This document shows, in pieces, positions 55,001 through 63,611 of a stretch of 64,000 nucleotides of DNA. Position 1 is the first letter of the stretch; the number at the start of each line of letters is the position of its first letter. A model generated the notes under the pieces. It saw only the letters and a list, made by a program, of their open reading frames with translations. It made no database searches and was not told where the DNA came from. A program made the translations under genes and the position numbers. This DNA comes from Nitrospira sp. (GTDB taxonomy: Bacteria; Nitrospirota; Nitrospiria; Nitrospirales; Nitrospiraceae). Location: contig JALDRG010000012.1 in assembly GCA_031315995.1 (NCBI GenBank), forward strand, positions 62,001-126,000. Direction: 5' to 3'.

Positions 55001-55540
55001 AACACCACGACCATGCAAATCCCCGACGTGCCGGACGGACGCGAGGTCAAACTCTGCGGCATCATCACGGCCGTGAAATCCACGCTCACGAAAAAAGGCG
55101 ACCGCATGGCCTACATCACGCTGGAGGATTTACATGGGCTGGTAGAAGTGATAGCCTTCCCCGATCTGTATCGAGACCATGCCGAGATGATCGTGCCGGA
55201 ACGGGTCGTGCGATTGACGGGCACCGTGGATCGCGGAGACAAGGGCACCAAGTTGCGCGGGACCAAGATCGAACCGCTGGCTGATTTGCAGAACACTGGG
55301 ATCTCGCGGGTGATGATTCGTCTGCACGACGGCCCGACGGCCTCGACCAGACTGCCGATGCTCCGGCAGGTGTTCCAGAAATACCCCGGCTCCTCGAGCG
55401 TGTCCCTGGTCATGGCCCTCGGCGGCATCATGGAAGCACGGACCACTCCTCTTCCCAACGTCAAGATCACTCCCAGTGAGCATTTCGTCGCCGATATTGA
55501 GGAAGTGCTAGGCAAGGGCGCTATCACTTTGGTAACCTAG
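52088..55540 (+). CDS. dnaE: DNA polymerase III alpha subunit
   Basis: DnaE is the replicative polymerase. The 1150-residue product matches the E. coli length. An N-terminal PHP domain starts HLHTQYSLLDGANQ. The C-family polymerase core has GPGRGSAAGSLVAYALRITD and the catalytic acidic motif PDIDMDF. The fingers region has KKPEEMEKLRVQF and AGYGFNKSHAAAYAVVCYQT, and a C-terminal OB domain has VKLCGIITAVKSTLTKKGDR. The GTG at 52088 begins MASQFVHLHLHTQYS, the family N-terminus. It is followed by accA, a neighbour pair also seen in proteobacteria. Confidence 0.97.
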   Translation: MASQFVHLHLHTQYSLLDGANQIDPLMQQVKSFGQPAVAMTDHGNMFGAVEFYRKAKEAGVKPIIGCEAYMAPGSRLEKNSHLAHNDYYHLILLATNLKGYQNLIKLVSKAYLEGFYYKPRMDKDILQEHHEGLIGLSGCLSGEVAYLIGQKDLEGATKAAGEYREIFGKDHYYLELQANGLEHQRIANDGLLEIHKKLGIPLAGTNDCHYLKKEDSRPHDLMLCLQTGKTINDPNRMKFDTDELYVKSTEQALAEFKEMPTAVSNTVKIAEACTLELALNKTFLPQFKVPEGYTRESYVEQLAMEGLAARLKERPSSIPELAYQVRLKEEVAVICSMGFAGYFLIVWDIIKFARSRGIPVGPGRGSAAGSLVAYALRITDLDPLVYSLLFERFLNPERVSLPDIDMDFCMDRRDEVINYVIHKYGEDHVAQIITFGTMKAKAAIRDVGRVLEMPYAEVDRIAKLIPDDLKMTLDKALEQEPRLKELVDKDVKVKELMSVAQSLEGLARHASTHAAGIVISDQPLTEHVPLYKGPKDEIVTQYSMGDVEKIGLVKFDFLGLKTLTMIHRAEMLVNDVRPDRPPLRVEQLPFDDPETFALLASGKTTGVFQLESSGMRDLLMGLKPDRFEDIIAIIALYRPGPMDLIPDFIKRKQGKIPIAYEMHELEPILKDTYGVIVYQEQVMAIANKVAGFSLGQADILRRAMGKKKPEEMEKLRVQFLEGAKQKQIPEKKADKLYELIQKFAGYGFNKSHAAAYAVVCYQTAYLKTHYPTEFMAALMTTDMGNADKIVGYFTECRGLGIPVLPPDVNQSQKNFAVVDQSIRFGLAAIKNVGEGAVEAIIDVRHETGPFRSFFDLFRRVDLRKLNKRMMEGLIKAGAFDSMGGRRSQYLAVLDQAMDEGMSIQKERALGQTSIFGDETIGLPQKLDEPTLPDVPEWSQGEMLKYERELTGFYISAHPLARYEAAIQLFANTTTMQIPDVPDGREVKLCGIITAVKSTLTKKGDRMAYITLEDLHGLVEVIAFPDLYRDHAEMIVPERVVRLTGTVDRGDKGTKLRGTKIEPLADLQNTGISRVMIRLHDGPTASTRLPMLRQVFQKYPGSSSVSLVMALGGIMEARTTPLPNVKITPSEHFVADIEEVLGKGAITLVT

Positions 55541-55552
55541 GCCAACCTAGGC

Positions 55553-55570
55553 AACACCCTTAAGGGGGTT
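55553..55570 (+). promoter_or_regulatory. hairpin covering the accA ribosome-binding site
   Basis: AACACCC and GGGGGTT pair (one mismatch) around TTAA. The right arm is the only Shine-Dalgarno-like sequence before the accA ATG at 55578, so the structure could hide it. Two direct ACCTAGG copies (55535-55541 and 55545-55551) lie just upstream, the first containing the dnaE stop. Confidence 0.4.
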
Positions 55571-55577
55571 CAGCAGT

Positions 55578-56546
55578 ATGAGAGACTACCTCGACTTTGA
55601 AAAGCCGATCCGCGAACTCGAAGAGAAAATCGAGAAGCTGGCCTCCGCCGAGTCTCCCAAGTCCGGCACGCAGGACGAAATCCGAAAGCTTCGGACCAAG
55701 CTCGCCCAGGTCGAGCACCAGCTCTATACGACCCTGACGCCTTGGCAACGCACCCAGTTGGCCCGTCATCCCCAGCGGCCCACCACCCTCGACTACATCC
55801 ATGAACTCTCACGGGAGTTTCTCGAACTACACGGCGATCGCAGCTTCGGCGACGACCGCGCGATCGTGGGAGGATTCGCCCGCTTCAACGACCGAACGGT
55901 GATGATCATCGGGCATCAGAAGGGAAAGACCCTGAAAGAGCGTATGCAGCGGAATTTCGGCATGCCCAATCCGGAAGGCTACCGGAAGGCGCTGCGGCTC
56001 ATGCGTCTGGCAGAAAAGTTCGGCAGGCCGATCATTACCCTGATCGATACCCCCGGCGCCTATCCCGGCATCGGCGCGGAAGAACGAGGCCAAGCCGAAG
56101 CCATCGCCAGAAACCTGTTCGTCATGTCCCGGCTGACCGTGCCGATCATTTCCGTCGTGATCGGCGAAGGCGGCAGCGGCGGCGCCCTGGCGTTAGGCGT
56201 GAGCGACCGCATCCTCATGCTGGAACATTCCGTCTACTCCGTCATTTCGCCCGAAGGCTGCGCGGCTATTCTGTACGACGATCCGGCAAAGGTCCCGGAT
56301 GCCGCGGCCTCGCTAAAAATGACCGCCCAGGATCTGGTCGGACTCGGCATCGTCGATGAAGTCATCCCGGAACCGCTCGGCGGCGCGCATCGCGACGCCA
56401 GAGCCATGTGCGACCGCGTCGCTAAAACCCTGGCCAATCAACTGTATGCCCTGGTCGAACTGCCTTCCGACCAACTGATCGCTCAGCGTGATCAGAAGTT
56501 CAGAAAAATCGGGGTGGTCGGCGGACTCGTCCCGGCGCAAGTGTGA
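55578..56546 (+). CDS. accA: acetyl-CoA carboxylase carboxyltransferase subunit alpha
   Basis: AccA with AccD transfers the carboxyl group from biotin to acetyl-CoA, giving malonyl-CoA. The 322-residue protein starts with the helical DYLDFEKPIRELEEKIEKL. It has HPQRPTTLDYI, FNDRTVMIIGHQKGK, DTPGAYPGIGAEERGQAEAIA and the oxyanion-hole region VIGEGGSGGALALGVSD. The length matches E. coli (319). It depends on biotin, so bioA in this window is functionally related though distant. Confidence 0.97.
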   Translation: MRDYLDFEKPIRELEEKIEKLASAESPKSGTQDEIRKLRTKLAQVEHQLYTTLTPWQRTQLARHPQRPTTLDYIHELSREFLELHGDRSFGDDRAIVGGFARFNDRTVMIIGHQKGKTLKERMQRNFGMPNPEGYRKALRLMRLAEKFGRPIITLIDTPGAYPGIGAEERGQAEAIARNLFVMSRLTVPIISVVIGEGGSGGALALGVSDRILMLEHSVYSVISPEGCAAILYDDPAKVPDAAASLKMTAQDLVGLGIVDEVIPEPLGGAHRDARAMCDRVAKTLANQLYALVELPSDQLIAQRDQKFRKIGVVGGLVPAQV

Positions 56547-56705
56547 CCTCCGCTTCTCGGATCCCGCAAACGTCGCCACCCCTTCGCACGCTCCAGCCCT
56601 CTCGTTGCACGTAGAGATCGCGAGCCAAAACTTATTCTGTCACAAACCGGAGACGGTGATGAGCCGAGGCCGCCTTCGATCGACCTGAGGGCAGTCTCCA
56701 CGCCG

Positions 56706-57311
56706 TCAGGAGGGACGCTCGCCGCGAGTGAGGCTGGGGGCCGAGTGGGGCAGCAACCCAAGTGAGGCAAACCGCGCCTCGATCGCCGACAGGATATGCC
56801 GGCACAACTCCGCGCGGTAGGGCGCGAGAGCATCGTCTTGCAGGTACCGGTCCAACGTACGCGGTAACTTTTTCCACCAAGTGCGCGCCGCTTCCCGTGC
56901 CTGCTGAGCCCCGGTCTTCCCGCCTGCCAAAATTTTCGTCAACTCCTTTTCAAAAAATCCGACATGCGCCAGCTCATCGTCGAGTATCTCCGACAGATCA
57001 GGCCGCAGCGTCGCCAGCAGCCGAGCGAATTCCAATCCGAGCGCTTCATATCCGAACAACAATACCGCCAGCATTTCCCACTGCGACGGAACCGTCGGCA
57101 ACGTCGGCGCCCGCTGCGAGGTGGTGCCGAGCAGACCTTCGAATTGCCGCAGGTGATCCTGTTCGTCGGTTTCATGGCGTTGGAGGAAAATCTGCACGTG
57201 GGGCGGAAGGTGCTGCGTCTGAGCGGCCCGCACCGCCCACAGGGCCATGCTCTCGGCGCGCAGGAACCGTTCGAGCAACGCCCGTTCACAAGTTGAGGGC
57301 AGGACAAGCAT
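56706..57311 (-). CDS. ferritin-like di-iron protein, function unknown
   Basis: The roughly 201-residue all-helical protein shows two Glu-x2-His-type signatures, in RHETDEQDHLRQFE and DDELAHVGFFEKEL, plus FLRAESMALWAVRAA with a candidate first Glu. This is the arrangement of ferritin-like or haem-oxygenase-like di-iron four-helix bundles. The substrate is unknown. The ATG at 57311 follows the stop of the upstream small gene; a GTG at 57329 would overlap that gene by 11 bases and is equally possible. The C-terminal tail is Ser/Arg-rich. Confidence 0.65.
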   Translation of the reverse strand: MLVLPSTCERALLERFLRAESMALWAVRAAQTQHLPPHVQIFLQRHETDEQDHLRQFEGLLGTTSQRAPTLPTVPSQWEMLAVLLFGYEALGLEFARLLATLRPDLSEILDDELAHVGFFEKELTKILAGGKTGAQQAREAARTWWKKLPRTLDRYLQDDALAPYRAELCRHILSAIEARFASLGLLPHSAPSLTRGERPS

Positions 57312-57318
57312 CGCGCCG

Positions 57319-57519
57319 TCACTGCTCACTGGGCGGAATGAGCGGACCGGCCCATTCTCCCTTGGTCAGGCCGACCTCCTGAGACGCCCCATCGGGCCAT
57401 TGGAAATAGCCCACTTCATCGACGAAAAGAATGAGCGGGTCCGTCTCCTCTTCCAGCCCGCGCCACCAATACCATCCGGCCGTTGTCGGTTTGTCCTTCG
57501 TCCACACGAATCGGTTCAT
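57319..57519 (-). CDS. small tryptophan-rich protein
   Basis: The 66-residue protein contains KPTTAGWYWWRGLEEE, then a strand-rich middle and TKGEWAGPLIPPSEQ. PxxxGWYWxR followed by GEWxGP is a pattern seen in small conserved proteins related to phage DUF551-like modules, but the function is unknown. It lies directly upstream of, and may overlap, the ferritin-like gene, so both are likely to be co-expressed. Confidence 0.6.
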   Translation of the reverse strand: MNRFVWTKDKPTTAGWYWWRGLEEETDPLILFVDEVGYFQWPDGASQEVGLTKGEWAGPLIPPSEQ

Positions 57520-57632
57520 GGTTCTCCCGTGACGCGTTGCCGCCCTGCAATGCTCGATGCGCGATGGTCCATTCTCATTTCAACATTGAACACTGAGCAT
57601 GACCACGATCTGTCCCCTATGCTCTTCGGTTG

Positions 57633-60179
57633 ATGAATCTGGTACAGTCCACCAACCCTGTGGAAAGTCCGCACCCTACCATGGACCGACTACCAATAGA
57701 AGAGGCCATCCCGGCTCTGCGCAACACGTTGACGGCCGGCCGAGCCGCGCTGCTGACGGCCCAACCAGGCGCGGGAAAAACCACCCGTGTCCCGCTGGCC
57801 CTGCTGCACGAACCCTGGTTGGCCGGGCAGAAACTGGTACTGCTGGAACCCAGGCGACTGGCTGCACGCGCCGCCGCAGCATACATGGCCGCAATTTTGG
57901 GTGAGCCTGTCGGCCGGACGGTCGGATATCGCATTCGTCACGACACGAAGATCGGGCCGGAAACGCGCATCGAAGTCGTCACCGAAGGCATCCTCACGAG
58001 GCTGCTGCAGCACGACCCTTCATTGGCCGGATACGGGCTCGTGATCTTCGACGAGTTTCACGAGCGCAGCCTCCAGGCGGACCTGGGATTGGCGTTCGCG
58101 AGGGAATCGCAGCGCCTCTTCAGACCGGAGCTTCGCCTGCTCGTGATGTCGGCGACACTCGACTGCGCGGCGGTCACGCGCCTTCTGCCTGACGCGGACA
58201 CCATTTCCTGTGAAGGCCGGCTCTTCCCTGTCGCCACACAGTATCTTGATCGGCCGATGGAGGGGCATCTGGAGGCGGCGGTGGTCCGGAGCATCCGTCA
58301 GGCATTGACTCGTAACGAGGGCAGCTTGCTGGTTTTTCTCCCCGGCATGGCGGAGATCCGGCGGGTCGAGCGTCAGCTGGTCGACGCCTCTCTCGGCTCC
58401 GACATCTTCATCTCGCCGCTCCATGGAGAACTACCGCAGGGCGAACAGGATCAGGCCATTCTCCCCGCGCCGCCGGGACGGCGAAAGATTGTCCTGGCGA
58501 CGTCGATCGCGGAAACCAGTTTGACCATCGAGGGTGTTCGGGTCGTGATCGATGCAGGACTGATGCGGATTCCTCGCTTCGACCCTCGCTCGGGTCTCAC
58601 GCGCCTCGAGACCATTCGTGTCACGCAGGATGCCGCCGACCAACGCCGCGGCCGCGCCGGTCGCTTAGAACCAGGCACCTGTTATCGTCTCTGGACGAGC
58701 GCCGAACACCAGGCGCTGCTTCCGCGCCGCCCTCCGGAGATCCTGGACACGGACCTCGCGCCCCTGGCCCTGGATCTGGCGGAATGGGGCGTCATCGACG
58801 CGACCGAATTGTCGTGGCTCGATCCCCCGCCCGCCGGCGCATTGGCCCAGGCCCGCGAGCTGCTGCGACAACTCGGCGCGCTCGACGCGCAGGGGGCGCT
58901 GACGCCTCATGGACGCAGGCTGGCCCACGTCACCGTTCATCCACGACTCGCTCACATGATAATCACCGCCGTGCCGCTCGGCCTGGGTTCCCTCGCCTGC
59001 GACCTGGCCGCGCTCCTCAGTGAACGCGACATTCTGCAAGGCGGACCGGGATGGCGCAATGCCGACCTGCGCATCAGGGTTGAAGCCTTGCGCGGCACCA
59101 GAGACCACCTCGCCGGAGCCACCGTCAACCGCGCCGGCTGTGAACGGGTGCGACGGGCTTCCGAACAGTGGCGACGACAACTGCACCTTAAACCGTCGTC
59201 CGGCGACGGCGTCGATCATCTCGGCATTCTGCTCGCCTTCGCCTACCCCGACCGTATCGCGCAACGAATCGCAGGCGCCGAGGGCCGCTATCGTTTGGCC
59301 AACGGACGCGGGGCGGCATTCCACACCATCCAAGGCCTTTCACAGGATGACTATGTCGTCGTCGCGCAACTCGACGGGAGCGGAGACTGGGCGCGCATTC
59401 TTCTGGCAGCGCCGGTGCGCGGCGCAGATCTCCAACAATATTGCGCGGCGCAGATTCAATCGGTCGACCGGCTGGAGTGGGATGCGCGCACGGAATCTGT
59501 CCGCGCCAGACGACAGCGGCGTCTCGCACACCTCATCCTCGACGATCGTGGACTCCACGACCCGGATCGGGCGCAAGTCCTCGCCGCGCTCCTCCTCGGC
59601 ATCCGGCAAGCGGGACTGGCCTGTCTTCCCTGGACCCAGGATCTGCGACAGTGGCGGGCACGCCTCACATTCCTCCATCGCATCGATCCCACCTGGCCGG
59701 ATCTTTCCGACGAGGCTCTCGCGAGGACTCTCGAACAGTGGCTGGGGCCCTTTGTCGACGGCCTCACGAGCCTGGCGCAGATCCGCCGCATGGATCTCCA
59801 ACCACCGCTCGACAGCCTGCTGACGTGGCAGCAACGGCAAGCGCTCCCGCGCCTCGTCCCCACACACCTCACGGTGCCGAGTGGCTCTCATGTCAAACTG
59901 GACTATGAACAGGCCGAGACGCCCGTACTGGCGGTACGATTACAGGAAATGTTCGGGTGTCAGGACACGCCGCGGATCGTGGGTGGAAAGGTGCCGGTCA
60001 TGGTGCATCTGCTGTCACCGGCTGGACGTCCCGTGCAGGTCACGAAGGACTTGGCCAGCTTCTGGCGGTCTGCCTATCAGGAGGTGAAGAAGGAACTGCG
60101 AGGCCGCTACCCCCGCCATCATTGGCCGGACGATCCGTTGACGGCTCAGCCGACCAATCGGATTAAACGACGCACCTAA
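57633..60179 (+). CDS. hrpB: ATP-dependent helicase HrpB
   Basis: HrpB is a DEAH/RHA-type helicase of unknown physiological substrate. The protein (about 848 residues) has PGAGKTTRVPLALL (motif I), DEFHERSLQADLGLA (motif II), MSATLD (motif III), ATSIAETSLTIEGVRVVIDA (motif V) and DQRRGRAGRLEPG (motif VI). The HrpB-specific C-terminal domain includes PTHLTVPSGSHVKLDYEQ and ends RYPRHHWPDDPL. The start is uncertain: ATG at 57633 or ATG at 57681, neither with a good ribosome site. Confidence 0.94.
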   Translation: MNLVQSTNPVESPHPTMDRLPIEEAIPALRNTLTAGRAALLTAQPGAGKTTRVPLALLHEPWLAGQKLVLLEPRRLAARAAAAYMAAILGEPVGRTVGYRIRHDTKIGPETRIEVVTEGILTRLLQHDPSLAGYGLVIFDEFHERSLQADLGLAFARESQRLFRPELRLLVMSATLDCAAVTRLLPDADTISCEGRLFPVATQYLDRPMEGHLEAAVVRSIRQALTRNEGSLLVFLPGMAEIRRVERQLVDASLGSDIFISPLHGELPQGEQDQAILPAPPGRRKIVLATSIAETSLTIEGVRVVIDAGLMRIPRFDPRSGLTRLETIRVTQDAADQRRGRAGRLEPGTCYRLWTSAEHQALLPRRPPEILDTDLAPLALDLAEWGVIDATELSWLDPPPAGALAQARELLRQLGALDAQGALTPHGRRLAHVTVHPRLAHMIITAVPLGLGSLACDLAALLSERDILQGGPGWRNADLRIRVEALRGTRDHLAGATVNRAGCERVRRASEQWRRQLHLKPSSGDGVDHLGILLAFAYPDRIAQRIAGAEGRYRLANGRGAAFHTIQGLSQDDYVVVAQLDGSGDWARILLAAPVRGADLQQYCAAQIQSVDRLEWDARTESVRARRQRRLAHLILDDRGLHDPDRAQVLAALLLGIRQAGLACLPWTQDLRQWRARLTFLHRIDPTWPDLSDEALARTLEQWLGPFVDGLTSLAQIRRMDLQPPLDSLLTWQQRQALPRLVPTHLTVPSGSHVKLDYEQAETPVLAVRLQEMFGCQDTPRIVGGKVPVMVHLLSPAGRPVQVTKDLASFWRSAYQEVKKELRGRYPRHHWPDDPLTAQPTNRIKRRT

Positions 60180-60216
60180 CACCGTTCGCCTCACCCCTGA
60201 GTGCGCCGGAGGCCAT

Positions 60217-60663
60217 TTACTTCCTCGGTCGCCATCCCTTGAGCCGTGCCGCGATGGCTTCATGCTGATCCGCGGTGAGCATCGCCGCCAGCGCATCGCG
60301 GCGCAATCTGGCGCGGCCGCTGTCCTGGCGACTGGCGAGGGAATACCAGAAGAACGCTTCCAACACATCCTGCGTCACGCCTTGGCCATGCTCATACAGC
60401 ATCCCCATGTCTCGTTGCGCCAAGGCATGTCCCTGGTCAGCCGCCAATTGCAGCCATCGCACCGCGTCGATTTCATCGGTTGTGCCCAAACTTCCCGTGA
60501 GCAGGGCCTGCCCTAACATCCATTGGGCATTCGCATCACCCTGCCCGGCAAGGGCCTGCAGTTGATGCTGAGACGCAGGCTCACCCCAGGCCAATGGAAG
60601 CGGACCGCACAGTAGGACGAGCACCACCGTCAGTACTTTGCCCCACTTCATCCGATCAGCCAT
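60217..60663 (-). CDS. secreted Sel1-repeat protein
   Basis: The 148-residue product has a signal peptide (about 1-27, ending LAWG) and two Sel1-like repeats: ANAQWMLGQALLTGS...AVRWLQLAADQG and HALAQRDMGMLYEHGQGV...AFFWYSLAS. Sel1 repeats are TPR-like and mediate protein contacts. The C-terminal helix carries ADQHEAIAARLKGW. The ATG at 60663 has GAGGA six bases upstream. It probably works in the periplasm with an unknown partner. Confidence 0.8.
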   Translation of the reverse strand: MADRMKWGKVLTVVLVLLCGPLPLAWGEPASQHQLQALAGQGDANAQWMLGQALLTGSLGTTDEIDAVRWLQLAADQGHALAQRDMGMLYEHGQGVTQDVLEAFFWYSLASRQDSGRARLRRDALAAMLTADQHEAIAARLKGWRPRK

Positions 60664-60709
60664 CAGCATTCCTCATCTGTCAGAAACCATCCCGCTGCCG
60701 CGACAAGGC

Positions 60710-61960
60710 TCAGGAGTCGGCCAACAATGCCTCGGCGGCTTTTCGACCGGACACCAGCGCGCCGTCCAACGTGCCGCTGTCGCAATAATCGCCGCATCGG
60801 TACAACCCCGGGTGTACGCGTGGGGATGCAGGTGCGCCCGCCGTCGGAAGCAGCGCGATCGGAGGCAAGGCCCGTCTGATGTGATCGGTCCGCAGGTGTC
60901 GCCAATCATCGACCTCCGCGCCGAACCACTCACGCAGCTGCCCGCGAACCGCCTGCTGGATCGCGCTGCCCTCAGCCGATGCCTGATCCGACAGGCTCAC
61001 CGAAATCAATGCTCGACCGGAGGGCGCATAGGTGGACGCGACCTCGCTCAAGACGCACGCGGTCCCCACCGCTCCCTGCCCCTCGCCGTTCACGATCAAC
61101 CAGGGTCCGCTCACGGGCGACGTCAACGCAGCGAAATAGAGACAGGTCGCATCGCGGCCAGGCGGAGTCGGCTGGGCATCTCCACGCAAGGTCGCAGCGG
61201 TCGCATCATCCGTCGCGATGACCAGGGCATCTCCGGCAAGACGCTCGCCGGACGCCAGCACCACACTGGTTCCTTCGAGTCGGTCCACGGATGCGCGCAG
61301 CCGGATCGACTCCGGCGGAAGCGCGGCGGCCAATTGAGCGGCGATCGCCCCCATTCCTTCTTGCGGCAACGCAATGCCGCCGCGCGAGAATGCGGCCCAG
61401 ACATATTCGAACAGCCGGCACGGCGTCGAGAGCGTGGGATCCAAAAACACGCCTGCGAGAAAGGGGGCGAAGAACCGCTGCTGCATGGCCGGCGAAAATC
61501 CATAGGCCTGCAAGGTCTCCCGCGTGCTGCGCATCCCCCCACCCGTACGCGCGCAGACGCGTTGGTGCAATGCATCCTGACGGAGTCGGAGGACCTTGAG
61601 TTTGTCGGTGAATGAACCAACCGGGCTCATCAACGTGGAGAGGAGATCCTGCGGACGGCGCACTGGATCACTCATCCGATGAAAGTGACCTCCATACCGC
61701 ACCAGCGCGCCGGGATGAAACGGCTGAAGTCGCAACGCCGGAAAGTCGAGGAGACGACGGGCTTCGGGATAACCGGACAGAAAGACCTGGAATCCCCGAT
61801 CGAGCTGAAAACCATCCACGCGATCGGTTCGCGCGCGCCCACCCACGCCGTCGGATGCCTCAAGGATCCTGCAGGACAGCCCGGCCTGCGACAGATGTCG
61901 CGCGCAAGCCAAACCGGCAAGCCCGGCGCCGATGATGATGACACGAGGGGTGGCGGACAT
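60710..61960 (-). CDS. FAD-dependent amine oxidase/protoporphyrinogen oxidase-like oxidoreductase
   Basis: The 416-residue flavoprotein has the dinucleotide motif IIIGAGLAGLACARHLSQAG (8-27) followed by LEASDGVGGRARTD. The C-terminal FAD-contact region GLYRCGDYCDSGTLDGALVSG is also present. It belongs to the NAD(P)-binding Rossmann/amine-oxidase superfamily that includes phytoene desaturases and protoporphyrinogen oxidases. The substrate cannot be assigned, and no carotenoid or haem genes adjoin it. Confidence 0.82.
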   Translation of the reverse strand: MSATPRVIIIGAGLAGLACARHLSQAGLSCRILEASDGVGGRARTDRVDGFQLDRGFQVFLSGYPEARRLLDFPALRLQPFHPGALVRYGGHFHRMSDPVRRPQDLLSTLMSPVGSFTDKLKVLRLRQDALHQRVCARTGGGMRSTRETLQAYGFSPAMQQRFFAPFLAGVFLDPTLSTPCRLFEYVWAAFSRGGIALPQEGMGAIAAQLAAALPPESIRLRASVDRLEGTSVVLASGERLAGDALVIATDDATAATLRGDAQPTPPGRDATCLYFAALTSPVSGPWLIVNGEGQGAVGTACVLSEVASTYAPSGRALISVSLSDQASAEGSAIQQAVRGQLREWFGAEVDDWRHLRTDHIRRALPPIALLPTAGAPASPRVHPGLYRCGDYCDSGTLDGALVSGRKAAEALLADS

Positions 61961-62013
61961 GATGGGCGGTATTCTAAACGGAGGAGGAACCAGACTCCAG
62001 TGCCGGCAGGAGG

Positions 62014-62202
62014 CTAGACCTTCTTGCAGGCCACCTTCCGCTCGGGTGAGGGTCGCTGCCCCTCGCCAATGAGATGCCGATCATCACCCCGTGCCGAACT
62101 GATCGCCATGATTCCCTCTCGAATGATGGTCAGTTTTCCGCCCGCCACACCGCCGCCATCATAGCTCGGCTTCTCTTTCACCAGCTGGCAGTGTACAGTC
62201 AC
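62014..62202 (-). CDS. possible small protein, unknown
   Basis: A GTG-initiated 62-codon frame (TVHCQLVKEKPSYDGGGVAG near its start, then KLTIIREGIMAISS) lies 53 bases upstream of the FAD oxidoreductase in the same direction. The N-terminal half looks like a beta-rich small protein; the C-terminal end is basic (SPERKVACKKV). No ribosome site and no family were recognised. A GTG at 62223 is an alternative start. Low confidence. Confidence 0.35.
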   Translation of the reverse strand: MTVHCQLVKEKPSYDGGGVAGGKLTIIREGIMAISSARGDDRHLIGEGQRPSPERKVACKKV

Positions 62203-62246
62203 GCCATGCAGCAGCGCCAACACTCAGACCGCTGGACCCAGTGAGC

Positions 62247-63089
62247 ATGACAGGCACACCACGACGTATGAATCGAGGCCAGACGCAATCGGCTCAACCG
62301 GTTCCACCTCCGGCTGCCAGAACGCAGCCGCGCAACATTCCTCGCAGAGACGCAGACAGCGCCAAACGCGTCACCTTGGATCGCCTGCTCTCCAAGCTGG
62401 GCATTGCCAGCCGGAGCCAGGCGCAAGAATGGATCAGAGCCGGACGGGTCCGCATCAACCAACGTCTTGTGCGCGCGCCGGACACCTGGGTCGCCTGGCC
62501 CGGTGATACCGTGTCCCTCGACGACAAGCCGCTCCAGCCTAGTCCTCCGCGATTCATCCTCTTTCACAAACCCAAAGGGCTCGTCACGACGCATCAGGAT
62601 GAGAAGGGCCGGCAAACCATTTTCGATGTGCTCCCACCGGAAATGACACGCTTGCATGCGGTGGGTCGGCTGGATCAGGCGACCAGTGGACTCCTCCTGC
62701 TCACCAACGACTCCGCCCTTTCAAGCTTGCTGACCGACCCAACACGGCAGGTGCCACGCCTATACCTGGTGACCGTGCGCGGCGAACTCACCGAGGAAGC
62801 ACGCCAGGCAGCTCTTGACGGCCTTGACGATCAGGGCGAGCGTTTGCAGTGCGAATCCGTCACGATCCAGAAACGTTCGGGACGTGAGTCACACGTGGCC
62901 GTGACCCTGACCGAAGGGAAAAATCGAGAGATCCGGCGGCTGTTCAAGGCCCTGGGGCATGAAGTGACGAGACTGAGGCGAATTCAATATGGGCCCTTCC
63001 TGCTCAGTGATCTCCCGCCTGGAAGCTGGCGCGAAATCCCGATCGAAGACGCCAGAAGACAGCTTCAATCACGATCCTCGCCTGTCTAG
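62247..63089 (+). CDS. rluB: 23S rRNA pseudouridine synthase (RsuA/RluB family)
   Basis: The 280-residue protein has a disordered, Pro/Arg-rich N-terminal part (about 1-38) and an S4 RNA-binding domain (about 40-95, RLLSKLGIASRSQAQEWIRA). The synthase domain contains FHKPKGLVTTHQDEKGRQT and the catalytic aspartate in GRLDQATSGLLLLTND. NREIRRLFKALGHEVTRLRR closes the active site. The family converts single uridines in large-subunit rRNA, or in the small subunit for RsuA; RluB is most likely. The ATG at 62247 is preferred to a GTG at 62241. Confidence 0.88.
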   Translation: MTGTPRRMNRGQTQSAQPVPPPAARTQPRNIPRRDADSAKRVTLDRLLSKLGIASRSQAQEWIRAGRVRINQRLVRAPDTWVAWPGDTVSLDDKPLQPSPPRFILFHKPKGLVTTHQDEKGRQTIFDVLPPEMTRLHAVGRLDQATSGLLLLTNDSALSSLLTDPTRQVPRLYLVTVRGELTEEARQAALDGLDDQGERLQCESVTIQKRSGRESHVAVTLTEGKNREIRRLFKALGHEVTRLRRIQYGPFLLSDLPPGSWREIPIEDARRQLQSRSSPV

Positions 63090-63116
63090 CAGGATGTAGA
63101 AACAGTCCGCCGGCGG
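63088..63116 (+). repeat. repeat fragment of the AGCAGGATGT type
   Basis: AGCAGGATGT begins in the pseudouridine synthase stop codon and continues into AGAAACAGTCCGCCGG. The first ten bases equal those at 12059-12068, also at the end of a gene. No matching inverted end was found, so it appears truncated. Confidence 0.4.
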
Positions 63117-63197
63117 CCTGCTCGGCTTCCGTGAAGTGATATAGACCTTCTGCCACCGGGCGCGGCGCGAGCCCATGGACCTCACCCAGCTATCCCG

Positions 63198-63611
63198 CTA
63201 ATATCCCCGACCGGTGCTGCCTCCTCCGCTCATCCGACTCAGCGGGAGTGCCTCGTAACGAGTCTTCAGATCCGGGTGTTCGGCGAGATAGCCTTTGACC
63301 GCCGCATCATCGGCAAACACGTCCTTGCTGCGGGCGCGGTAGTCCTCCAGCGTCAACCCATGTTTCGACAGCAGCGCGGTAAGCTTCTGGTTGATGTCGT
63401 CGCCCATTTCCTTCATTTTTTCAGGCGACGGCCGCTGCCCGGCCCCGTAGGACTCCCCGCCCTTGAAATAGTTCGTCATCATCTCCCCGATCTCGATGCG
63501 GGCGTTCACGAACTTCTCCACATCAGCCGGTTCCGCCGCCTGGGCAACCCCGGCGAACAGGATGACTCCCAACGACATGCCGATGATCATACGTGCAGAA
63601 TTCATCACCAT
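63198..63611 (-). CDS. secreted small protein, unknown
   Basis: The 137-residue product has a signal peptide (about 1-25, ending GVAQAA) and a helical mature part with VNARIEIGEMMTNYFKGGE and MGDDINQKLTALLSKHGL. It ends in a Gly-rich tail (MSGGGSTGRGY). No cysteines or catalytic motif are visible. A GAGGA site precedes the ATG at 63611; an ATG two codons later is possible. It is convergent with the pseudouridine synthase gene. Confidence 0.65.
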   Translation of the reverse strand: MVMNSARMIIGMSLGVILFAGVAQAAEPADVEKFVNARIEIGEMMTNYFKGGESYGAGQRPSPEKMKEMGDDINQKLTALLSKHGLTLEDYRARSKDVFADDAAVKGYLAEHPDLKTRYEALPLSRMSGGGSTGRGY

